A DNA stretch of 12,978 nucleotides from Pedobacter sp. UBA1654 (lineage in GTDB: Bacteria; Bacteroidota; Bacteroidia; Sphingobacteriales; Sphingobacteriaceae): the NCBI GenBank assembly GCA_002320935.1, contig DCLG01000084.1, forward strand, positions 122,967 through 135,944. The letters run 5' to 3'. Every line of letters starts with the position of its first letter. Within the stretch, counting starts at the first letter, position 1. The position numbers and the translations under genes are program-made. Shown here piece after piece: positions 1-5,926 of the stretch. Below the pieces are notes generated by a model. The model worked only from the letters and a program-made list of their open reading frames with translations. It was not told where the DNA came from and ran no database searches.

Positions 1-68
1 TCTATGAACGTCAGCCAGATCATAATTGGAACCTGATCCTGCAGATCTACACGCCTGCAGAACGTTAA
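1..68 (+). CDS. 3' end of an unrecognised gene (partial)
   Basis: A reading frame open from the window edge (first full codon at base 3) ends at a TAA at 66-68. It encodes 21 residues ending in NWNLILQIYTPAER. A rho-independent terminator follows 15 bases later on the same strand, which supports this being a real gene end. The fragment is too short to assign to a family. The pattern of a Trp followed by hydrophobic residues and a Tyr-x-Pro near the C-terminus is faintly like the end of DUF1254/DUF1214 proteins, but this is only a guess. Confidence 0.5.
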   Translation, partial: YERQPDHNWNLILQIYTPAER

Positions 69-83
69 TATTAATCATGACAT

Positions 84-123
84 AAAAGGGTTCCTTATTC
101 GCGTAAGGGACCTTTTTCTTTTT
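84..123 (+). terminator. rho-independent terminator of the upstream partial gene
   Basis: A 14-bp stem (84-97 with 104-117, containing two G-U wobbles) closes a 6-base loop TTCGCG. The descending arm runs into a T-rich tract (113-123). It lies 15 bases after the stop of the partial gene and separates it from the GDPD-family gene. The A-rich ascending arm could allow weaker function on the other strand. Confidence 0.85.
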
Positions 124-203
124 CCATAATAACCAGGCTCAGCGACGAGATAATCCACCAAAAAAAGGAAAATGTTCGCTGAAGCTCGAAACACTAAAAG
201 AAG

Positions 204-1097
204 ATGAAAAGAACCTACTTATTTATAGCACTTGCAGCACTGAACCTAACTGCAGCTGCTCAAAAGTTCGACCTGCAAGGCCACATGGGTGCGAGAGGAT
301 TAATGCCCGAGAATACCGTGGGTGGTATGCTCCGCGCCCTGGACTTGGGCGTAAAAACCTTGAATATGGATGTCGTGATTACGAAGGACCGTCAGCCGGT
401 ATTATCTCATGAACCTTATTTCAACCATGAGTTCAGTTTAACACCGGCAGGGAAGGAGATCACCCTTAAAGACCAGAAGAACTACAACATCTTCAAGATG
501 GATTATGAGCAGGTAAAGAAGTTTGACGTTGGGAGCAAGGTTCACAACCGCTTTCCCGGGCAGCAAAAATATAAAACATATAAACCGCTGCTTGCCGAGG
601 TTATAGACTCTGCGGAGGCGCATGCAAAAGCTACAAAGCGTGCTAAACCATACTACAATATCGAAACAAGTTTAATCCGCAAAGGGGATGTTGAATTTCA
701 ACCAGAGCCCTCCGAATTTGTAGAATTAATCATGGCCATAGTGAAGGAGAAAAAGATCGAAAAGCGTGTAATGATTCAGTCTATTGATATGCGCACCCTG
801 CAGTACCTGCATGAGCAATATCCAAAGATTAAGACCTCCCTGGTTATCGATGAGAAAGTAGACTTTGAGCAGAACATTGAAACGCTAGGATTTAAGCCCA
901 CTGTGTATAGTCCTTATTACGTGCTTGTGGGGAAGAGCCTGGTAGAGCGTTGCCACGATATGGGAATAAAGATTATTCCTTGGACGGTGAACACGGTAAA
1001 AGACTTCAATTATCTTATCGGCTTAGGTGTGGACGGGATCGTAACCGACTATCCAAACGTTTACCAGATGGTAAAACCTCAGGGAAAGAAAAAGTAA
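204..1097 (+). CDS. secreted glycerophosphodiester phosphodiesterase-family protein with altered active site
   Basis: The 297-residue product begins with a clear signal peptide (about 1-20, ending AAAQ), so it should act in the periplasm or as an exported protein. The rest is one GDPD-type TIM barrel; classical members hydrolyse glycerophosphodiesters to glycerol-3-phosphate and an alcohol. Recognisable blocks are GHMGARGLMPENT (26-38), DVVITKD (56-62), SHEP (68-71), NIET (152-155), IQSIDMRTL (191-199) and IIPWTVN (257-263), close to the usual places for the family. Three normally conserved positions differ: the Arg after the first catalytic His is Met28, the first acid of the E-x-D metal pair is Asn54, and the Lys two residues after the metal-binding Glu154 is Ser156. 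His27, Asp56, His69 and Glu154 are kept. The fold is secure; the enzymatic activity is not. The gene appears to be monocistronic, bounded by terminators on both sides. Confidence 0.9.
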   Translation: MKRTYLFIALAALNLTAAAQKFDLQGHMGARGLMPENTVGGMLRALDLGVKTLNMDVVITKDRQPVLSHEPYFNHEFSLTPAGKEITLKDQKNYNIFKMDYEQVKKFDVGSKVHNRFPGQQKYKTYKPLLAEVIDSAEAHAKATKRAKPYYNIETSLIRKGDVEFQPEPSEFVELIMAIVKEKKIEKRVMIQSIDMRTLQYLHEQYPKIKTSLVIDEKVDFEQNIETLGFKPTVYSPYYVLVGKSLVERCHDMGIKIIPWTVNTVKDFNYLIGLGVDGIVTDYPNVYQMVKPQGKKK

Positions 1098-1142
1098 TTC
1101 AAAGAAAAAGCCTGGTCATTGGACCAGGCTTTTTCTTTGAAT
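1097..1142. terminator. bidirectional terminator, 21-bp perfect inverted repeat
   Basis: Arms 1097-1117 and 1122-1142 are exact reverse complements around a 4-base loop ATTG. The inner part of the stem is GC-rich (GCCTGGTC) and the outer part is a run of A on one arm and T on the other, so each strand reads as a stem followed by a U-rich stretch. It begins on the last base of the GDPD stop codon and ends 13 bases short of the stop of the convergent SurA-like gene, so it can serve both genes. Confidence 0.92.
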
Positions 1143-1155
1143 AATATCATTGGCG

Positions 1156-2514
1156 CTAATTAGAAGCGACTTTTGTCCATATCTTAAGGTCATTACAGCT
1201 GGTAAACTCATCATCGATCTTGATGTAAGTATTTTCTCTGCGCTTCTCGAACCATTCGCTTAACACCTTGTCCATCTTCTGTTCCTGTGCACGTTCTTTG
1301 AACTTGGCATAATCCTGTTCCAGGTTACCTTTGTGCGGTGGAATTTTCGATTTCAGAAGAATGATTTTATAACCTTCTTTACCGTCCTGTCCTGTGAAAG
1401 CTACCGGCTTGGATACACTGCCAACTTTCATGGTGTCAATAACCAGGAAGTCGCCCGGCTCAATCTTGTCTGCAGGAATGAATGTTGTTCTGGCAGTCAC
1501 GTTATCAGAGTACAACTTCATGCCACCATTATATTTACTTTCCTTATCGCTGGAGTACAGCGAAGCGGCAGTAGAGAATGGAAGTTTCTTTTCTGTGATG
1601 TTCTTGTAGATTGAGTCTGCATGTAGTTTAAGGCGCTCTAAACTTTGTGGGGTTGTTTGCGGACGAACCAGGATATGGCGTGCATGAACCTGCTCACCAC
1701 GGCGTTCGATCACCTGTAGAATGTGATATCCGAACTCAGTTTCAAATACTGGGGAAACTTCTCCCGCTTTAAGTTTAAATGCCCATGCCGTAAATTCTTT
1801 CGCCATCACTGTTCTGTCGAAGAATCCAAGATCACCACCATCGCCAGCTGATCCGGGATCTTCAGAGTAGGTCTTAGCCAGAAATCCGAAGTCTTCGCCG
1901 CTTTTAACACGCAGTCTGATCGCATCCAGCTTGTCATAATACCTTTGCTTCTCCACTTTTGTCAGTTCCGGATGCATCACAATCTCACCGATCTCGTATT
2001 CCGTATTGATATCTGGTAAACTATCTTTATGATAAGAATCGAAGTATTTTTTTACCTCGATAGGTGTGATATAAACATTCTCGGTGATCTTACCCTGCAT
2101 TTTACTTGCAATCAGCTGGTCGCGGACATCAGGTCTGATTTCATCTTTGTATTGCAGTACAGAACGGTTAAGGAACGTTTCCAGGCGGTCCTGACCACCT
2201 GCACGCTGGATCTGGTAACGCATTCTTCTGTCTACCTCATTATCCACCTGATCTTCTTCAACATAAACAGAGTCAATTTCAGCCTGCTGCTTCAATAGCT
2301 TTTGAACCAGCATTTGCTGTAAGATGTAACACTTTACATTTTCATCTGGCGGATTACCTTGATTAAGGTACATCACGTACTGCTGATTGAGTTCAGAAGC
2401 AAGGATGATGTTGTTACCCAAAACTGCAACCACTTTATCAATGTTCTTTTTCTGGGCTTGAACGTTTAAAAACAAGCAGATTAATCCGCCTGCCATAAAT
2501 AAAAATTTCTTCAT
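1156..2514 (-). CDS. SurA-like periplasmic peptidylprolyl isomerase / chaperone
   Basis: The 452-residue product has a signal peptide (about 1-20, ending VQAQ), a SurA-type N-terminal helical region (about 24-165, with the typical opening DKVVAVLGNNIILASEL) and two parvulin domains. The first (about 172-272) carries GGDLGFF (226-232) and FGYHILQV (261-268). The second (about 277-392) opens with HARHILVRP (277-285) but has a looser middle and lacks the FGYHI block. A C-terminal segment (about 393-452) follows. SurA proteins guide unfolded outer-membrane proteins through the periplasm; that role fits here with the OstA-like gene nearby, but whether both parvulin domains catalyse isomerisation cannot be read from the sequence. 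The gene stands alone on this strand, unlike loci where several parvulin genes are clustered. It is terminated by the inverted repeat it shares with the GDPD gene. Confidence 0.92.
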   Translation of the reverse strand: MKKFLFMAGGLICLFLNVQAQKKNIDKVVAVLGNNIILASELNQQYVMYLNQGNPPDENVKCYILQQMLVQKLLKQQAEIDSVYVEEDQVDNEVDRRMRYQIQRAGGQDRLETFLNRSVLQYKDEIRPDVRDQLIASKMQGKITENVYITPIEVKKYFDSYHKDSLPDINTEYEIGEIVMHPELTKVEKQRYYDKLDAIRLRVKSGEDFGFLAKTYSEDPGSAGDGGDLGFFDRTVMAKEFTAWAFKLKAGEVSPVFETEFGYHILQVIERRGEQVHARHILVRPQTTPQSLERLKLHADSIYKNITEKKLPFSTAASLYSSDKESKYNGGMKLYSDNVTARTTFIPADKIEPGDFLVIDTMKVGSVSKPVAFTGQDGKEGYKIILLKSKIPPHKGNLEQDYAKFKERAQEQKMDKVLSEWFEKRRENTYIKIDDEFTSCNDLKIWTKVASN

Positions 2515-2699
2515 TCTGTTATTGTCCTGTTTTGCATAAACGATTTGCCTTTGTAGGGATGGATCTTAATTGCGCTTAAGCTGCACGCAGATCATCAGGC
2601 AATCAATTCATATTAAGGTATAAAAGTAACAATTTAAGGGGCTATAATAAGATATTTAACTAATTTTAACAGAAAAATGATTCCTGTTCAAAGCATAGC
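2515..2699. other. divergent intergenic region between the SurA-like and psi-like genes
   Basis: This 185-bp AT-rich gap must hold promoters for both flanking genes. I find no convincing TTTG/TAnnTTTG promoter pair. The best candidate for the + strand gene is TAATTTTA at 2661-2668, the same octamer proposed as the tilS -7 element, but no TTTG stands at the expected distance upstream. An 8-bp palindrome GCTTAAGC lies near 2575. No Shine-Dalgarno site is evident before either gene. Confidence 0.4.
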
Positions 2700-3272
2700 A
2701 TGTCAGATCAAATAACGAACAATCCAGAAGCGCTGCGCTTATTTTTTACCGAAGATATTTTCATGGTTGAAGCGGCTGAAGTGCCTGCCCCGAAGCTCCT
2801 TACTAAGTCAGACCCCCCTGCTGAACCAGAACGCCAGGCAACAGTAGCTCCGGTAATGCCCGTAGCGGAGGCGATTCCGCAAGCACCACAGTTCAAGTTT
2901 GTTGGTAATAATGAGCGAAACATCCTGATCCTGGTGAACGATGAACATAATCCGGTGAGTACCCTGCAAGGACGTGAGTTGCTGGGCAATATCCTAAAAG
3001 CCATTAACCTGAGTCGTAATGATTGCGCACTGGTAAACTATGCTTCCTGCAATGCAGCAGACTTTAGACAATTTCAAAGCTTTTTCAAACCGCAGTATGT
3101 CTTTGCTTTTGGTGTAAGTCCGGAGCAGCTGGGACTTGCCGATGCTGCCTGTAACAACATCGTAACCCAGGACCAGAGTAAATTGATTTTCTCCAGTAAC
3201 CTAGATGTACTTAGCGGCGATGCCGCAACTAAAAAGCTACTTTGGGCCAGTCTGAAACAAATAAAACTTTAA
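2700..3272 (+). CDS. candidate divergent DNA polymerase III psi (HolD-like) subunit
   Basis: A 190-residue protein in three parts: a short hydrophobic/acidic N-terminus (LRLFFTEDIFMVE, 12-24), a Pro/Ala-rich linker (about 27-65) and a compact alpha/beta domain (about 66-190). The order of elements resembles E. coli HolD: an N-terminal peptide like the chi-binding segment, a strand of the type NILILVNDE (74-82), a helix (RELLGNILKAINL, 92-104) followed by NDCALV, a middle strand YVFAFGVSPEQLGL (133-146), and a C-terminal SSNLDVLSGDAATKKLLWASL (165-185, compare the HolD ending with an invariant-looking Leu-Trp). The likeness is from memory, not an alignment score. If correct it would belong to the clamp-loader/SSB-linking machinery. 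Its stop TAA overlaps the rdgB start by one base (TAATG), implying co-transcription and coupled translation with another DNA-integrity gene. Otherwise it is a conserved hypothetical. Confidence 0.55.
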   Translation: MSDQITNNPEALRLFFTEDIFMVEAAEVPAPKLLTKSDPPAEPERQATVAPVMPVAEAIPQAPQFKFVGNNERNILILVNDEHNPVSTLQGRELLGNILKAINLSRNDCALVNYASCNAADFRQFQSFFKPQYVFAFGVSPEQLGLADAACNNIVTQDQSKLIFSSNLDVLSGDAATKKLLWASLKQIKL

Positions 3273-3841
3273 TGAAACAACTCGTTTTCGCAACACACAA
3301 TAAGAACAAGCTTGCAGAGGTGCAAGCCATTTTACAAGGTAAATACCAGGTCTCCGGACTTTCGGAACTCGGGCTAACCGAAGAGATCCCGGAAAATGGA
3401 AGCAGCTTCGCAGAAAATGCATCCATAAAGACCCACTACGTCTATGAACGCTTGCAGCTGGACTGCTTTGGTGACGACAGTGGTCTTGAAGTAGAAGCCC
3501 TGAATCAGGAGCCAGGAATTTACTCTTCCAGATACAGCGGGCAAGGGGATGAGGCGAATACCAGACTGGTATTGCAGAAGCTGGAAGGCGTTACAAACCG
3601 GAAGGCCAGATTTAAAACCGTCATTTCATTGCTGGTTGATGGCAAAGAGTACTTCTTCGAAGGCCAGCTTAATGGTACGATTATTCAGGAACCCCGGGGT
3701 ACACAAGGCTTTGGTTACGATCCAGTATTCCAACCTGAGGGCCATGCAATTACGTTAGCTGAAATGTCTATGGCAGAAAAGAATGCCATCAGTCACCGGG
3801 CTCAGGCCATGAAGAAACTATTGGACTGGCTTCTTGCCTAA
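3272..3841 (+). CDS. rdgB: RdgB/HAM1-family non-canonical purine NTP pyrophosphatase
   Basis: The 189-residue product hydrolyses (d)ITP and XTP to monophosphates and so keeps deaminated purines out of DNA and RNA; it is cytosolic. All family blocks are present: FATHNKNKLAEV (6-17), DDSGLEV (68-74, with the catalytic Asp), GFGYDPVF (146-153) and SHRAQAM (174-180). Length is typical. I place the start at the ATG at 3272, directly before KQLVFATHN, because the longer reading from 3242 would add ten residues not found in the family and lies inside the upstream gene. The start overlaps the psi-like stop by one base. The last 24 bp are antisense to the last codons of the OstA-like gene, and no terminator separates the two. 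Confidence 0.95.
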   Translation: MKQLVFATHNKNKLAEVQAILQGKYQVSGLSELGLTEEIPENGSSFAENASIKTHYVYERLQLDCFGDDSGLEVEALNQEPGIYSSRYSGQGDEANTRLVLQKLEGVTNRKARFKTVISLLVDGKEYFFEGQLNGTIIQEPRGTQGFGYDPVFQPEGHAITLAEMSMAEKNAISHRAQAMKKLLDWLLA

Positions 3842-5875
3842 GCCATTTGTAACAGGTTTCAAAGGTGTAGTAGGCTTTACAGGTGTAGCCCCCTTTACAG
3901 GGATAGTTTCCTTTACATCGGCATCTTCCTGCTCACCTTCCTCGTTTGTCTTCGCTTTCGGCATGGCTGGTCTTTTCGCTGATGAAGCTGCCCGCTTCGC
4001 CTTAGGATTGGTGATGTCCCGCTTAGATAATGGCCGGAGCTCTGGCTTCCAGATAAAACCGGTCAGGAAAACATCTTCCTTCAGTTTAGAAAGCGGCGTA
4101 ATCGCACTTTCCGCTTCTCTTATCGTAACCATGTCGGCAATTTCGTCATTTTTAAAAGTAATCTTAAGCCTGCTGCTCACTGTTTGGTTCATCTCCTTGT
4201 ATACATCTTTATCATCCTTGGTGTGATAAATGCTCTCCGCATTGCCGTCTACATACAGACTTTGAATCTTACCATCCCTGAAAAAGCCGGTCATGACCTT
4301 ACCTTTCACCTGATTAAAGTGGGTAGAATCTTTTTCTACATTCACTGAGAAAGCGGATTGCAGTACCTGAACCGAACTCAGCTTGGAGTCTCGCATTTGG
4401 AGATAAATAGTATCGCCCGTCTGTTGCGAGCCTTCGCCCCACATGATCGGGTTATTGAACCAGCGTAAAGTCGAATCGGCGCTATTGTAGAACAGTGAAT
4501 CGGATACCGCCTGCAGATTGGATTTATACACCCGCACATTGTGGTATGCTTTTATCGTTCTAACTTTCACCGTGTCGGAAGGGTCAAGAATGAGATCTGG
4601 CTTAATGGACTGCTTCAAAGTGTCCCTGGCTACCTTCGCCGTCGAATCGACCACTTTCGCAGTGGAGTCTATCACCTTGACGATTGTATCAGCGGCTTTT
4701 GGGAGGTAGCCGAGCTGCCCTCTGGGCGGCCTTTTTCCTGTGGAATCGCTTGCCGCACTACTTTCCTTTGCTGCCACGCTACTTCCCTGCGCAGACACAC
4801 TACTTTCCTGTGCTGCGGCATTTCTTTTCTTGCGTGCGGCTTTTGGGTCCTCTCCGCCTTCGGGCGCTTCGGAGCCTATTTCGTTATCCTTCTTGATCAC
4901 GGGTCTGGAGATCAGCTTTAGGGACTTCTTCAATACCATCTGCGTTTCCAGTGTATCCGCACCCAGCCAGAGCGTATCCGGCCGTAAAACATCATCCACC
5001 CTTACCGAATCCTTACCCATACCAACATATGGGTTCCTGGTTACCAGGGTACGTTCATCTGCTTTATAATAGTAGCCCAAGTGTCCGTAAAGTACAGTTT
5101 TGTCTATGGTATCAGTAAAAACAATGTTCCTGACAGCTTTGCCGTAACCGGCAATACCGTCGTAGTATAGACTGTCGCCCTTCAGCGACTTACTCCCGGA
5201 TGTGTATAAGTTTTTCTTCCCAAAGTACGCATACTCAGATCGGGTATTGTACGCACCATTCTCCGTATATAGATTATCATCCTTTCCCTTGATGTTTGTG
5301 GGGCCATAAAAATAGGTCCAGTTGTTCAAGGTATTGTAGCGCATGGTATCTGAGAGGATCTTCACTTCCGGGCTCACAACCACCACATCATACCTGAAAT
5401 ACGAATCCCTGGAATTGGCGAAATAATAGCCGTTTTTACTGGTGATCGTTACATCCTTACTCACGATCTTGCCGCCCTGCACATAAGTACCCACCTTGGT
5501 ATTCATATTATAATCCAGGATGTTTGTGGTCAGTACAGAGGTACGGTCAAGCAGGCGCACATTGCTGGACAAATGTGCAATCTTTGTATTTCCATCGTAG
5601 GTTAACCGGTCGGAATAGATGTTCACCGTATCCGCCTGATTAATGTGTACATTGTTGTAAGCCTCGAACACATTTCGTGCTTCATAAAATACGGCACTGT
5701 CGCAGCGCAAGATCGCGTTATCCTGCTTAAAAACAGGCTTGCGCAGGTAAGATATGTTCGACTTCAGGTCGACCGTACTATGCTGGGAATTCACCAGGGT
5801 TATTTTTGTGCGCTTCTGCGCCAGCAAAGTAAAGGGTAAGAGTATAAAAAAAAGTAAATAGTGTAATTTCTGCAC
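3818..5875 (-). CDS. OstA/LptA-like exported protein (LPS-transport family) with repeat-rich linker and tail
   Basis: The 685-residue product has a signal peptide (1-20, ending LLAQ). Residues about 25-320 form a first OstA/LptA-type region of short repeated beta strands, with recurring pieces such as DNAILRCDSAVFYEARN, DTVNIYSDRLTYDGNT and GDSLYYDG; LptA-type strands form a periplasmic groove that carries lipopolysaccharide to the outer membrane. A second such region lies at about 435-615 (KSNLQAVSDSLFYN, MTGFFRDGKIQSLYVDGNAESIY). Between them sits a low-complexity linker (335-425) made partly of seven-residue repeats, and the protein ends in a Lys/Pro/Thr-rich tail (620-685) with six-residue repeats. 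It is much longer than E. coli LptA (185 residues), as is common for OstA-like proteins of Bacteroidetes. It is transcribed divergently from tilS, and its final 24 bp overlap rdgB. The exact transport role is inferred from the family. Confidence 0.85.
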   Translation of the reverse strand: MQKLHYLLFFILLPFTLLAQKRTKITLVNSQHSTVDLKSNISYLRKPVFKQDNAILRCDSAVFYEARNVFEAYNNVHINQADTVNIYSDRLTYDGNTKIAHLSSNVRLLDRTSVLTTNILDYNMNTKVGTYVQGGKIVSKDVTITSKNGYYFANSRDSYFRYDVVVVSPEVKILSDTMRYNTLNNWTYFYGPTNIKGKDDNLYTENGAYNTRSEYAYFGKKNLYTSGSKSLKGDSLYYDGIAGYGKAVRNIVFTDTIDKTVLYGHLGYYYKADERTLVTRNPYVGMGKDSVRVDDVLRPDTLWLGADTLETQMVLKKSLKLISRPVIKKDNEIGSEAPEGGEDPKAARKKRNAAAQESSVSAQGSSVAAKESSAASDSTGKRPPRGQLGYLPKAADTIVKVIDSTAKVVDSTAKVARDTLKQSIKPDLILDPSDTVKVRTIKAYHNVRVYKSNLQAVSDSLFYNSADSTLRWFNNPIMWGEGSQQTGDTIYLQMRDSKLSSVQVLQSAFSVNVEKDSTHFNQVKGKVMTGFFRDGKIQSLYVDGNAESIYHTKDDKDVYKEMNQTVSSRLKITFKNDEIADMVTIREAESAITPLSKLKEDVFLTGFIWKPELRPLSKRDITNPKAKRAASSAKRPAMPKAKTNEEGEQEDADVKETIPVKGATPVKPTTPLKPVTNGLGKKPVQ
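3848..3901 (-). repeat. three 18-bp in-frame repeats in the OstA-like C-terminal tail
   Basis: Codons 659-676 read PVKGAT, PVKPTT, PLKPVT, three degenerate hexapeptides. On the + strand the period is visible as repeated CTTTACAGG-type units 18 bases apart. The array lies just before the overlap with rdgB. Confidence 0.8.
4610..4693 (-). repeat. four 21-bp heptapeptide repeats in the OstA-like linker
   Basis: Codons 395-422 read ADTIVKV, IDSTAKV, VDSTAKV, ARDTLKQ. The two central units differ at one residue, and the outer ones are more decayed. The repeat keeps the frame and lies in the linker between the two OstA-like regions. The pattern of hydrophobic residues every seven could form a short amphipathic helix. 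Confidence 0.8.
4754..4816 (-). repeat. three 21-bp Ala/Ser-rich heptapeptide repeats in the OstA-like linker
   Basis: Codons 354-374 read AAQESSV, SAQGSSV, AAKESSA, followed by a partial unit ASDS. It is distinct in sequence from the IDSTAKV array 60 bp further into the gene, yet has the same 21-bp period. Confidence 0.8.
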
Positions 5876-5879
5876 AATA

Positions 5880-5887
5880 CAAAGTTA
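5880..5887 (-). promoter_or_regulatory. possible -7 element of the OstA-like gene
   Basis: Read on the - strand this is TAACTTTG, an exact match to the Bacteroidetes TAnnTTTG -7 consensus. No TTTG is found at the usual distance upstream. It ends only 4 bases before the ATG at 5875, so transcription from it would start at or about the start codon, giving a leaderless or nearly leaderless mRNA. Confidence 0.35.
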
Positions 5888-5891
5888 GTTT

Positions 5892-5922
5892 TTTGCTTCC
5901 CATTTTTAATTAAATAATTTTA
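5892..5922 (+). promoter_or_regulatory. predicted tilS promoter
   Basis: TTTG at 5892-5895 and TAATTTTA at 5915-5922 are separated by 19 bases, matching the Bacteroidetes -33/-7 promoter arrangement with one mismatch in the last base of the -7 box. Only 4 bases separate the -7 box from the tilS ATG, so the expected start of transcription falls at or within a base or two of the start codon. There is no Shine-Dalgarno site, which agrees with little or no leader. Confidence 0.5.
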
Positions 5923-5926
5923 CCAG

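Noticed and set aside
3242..3271. Ten-codon longer start for rdgB
   Set aside because: The extension is read inside the upstream gene and adds residues before the conserved KQLVFATHN start; the ATG at 3272 in the TAATG overlap is a better start.
3834..5069. Several + strand open frames of 60-130 codons opposite the OstA-like gene
   Set aside because: They arise from the low-complexity and repeat-rich codons of the OstA-like gene, overlap each other in different frames, and show no independent signals.
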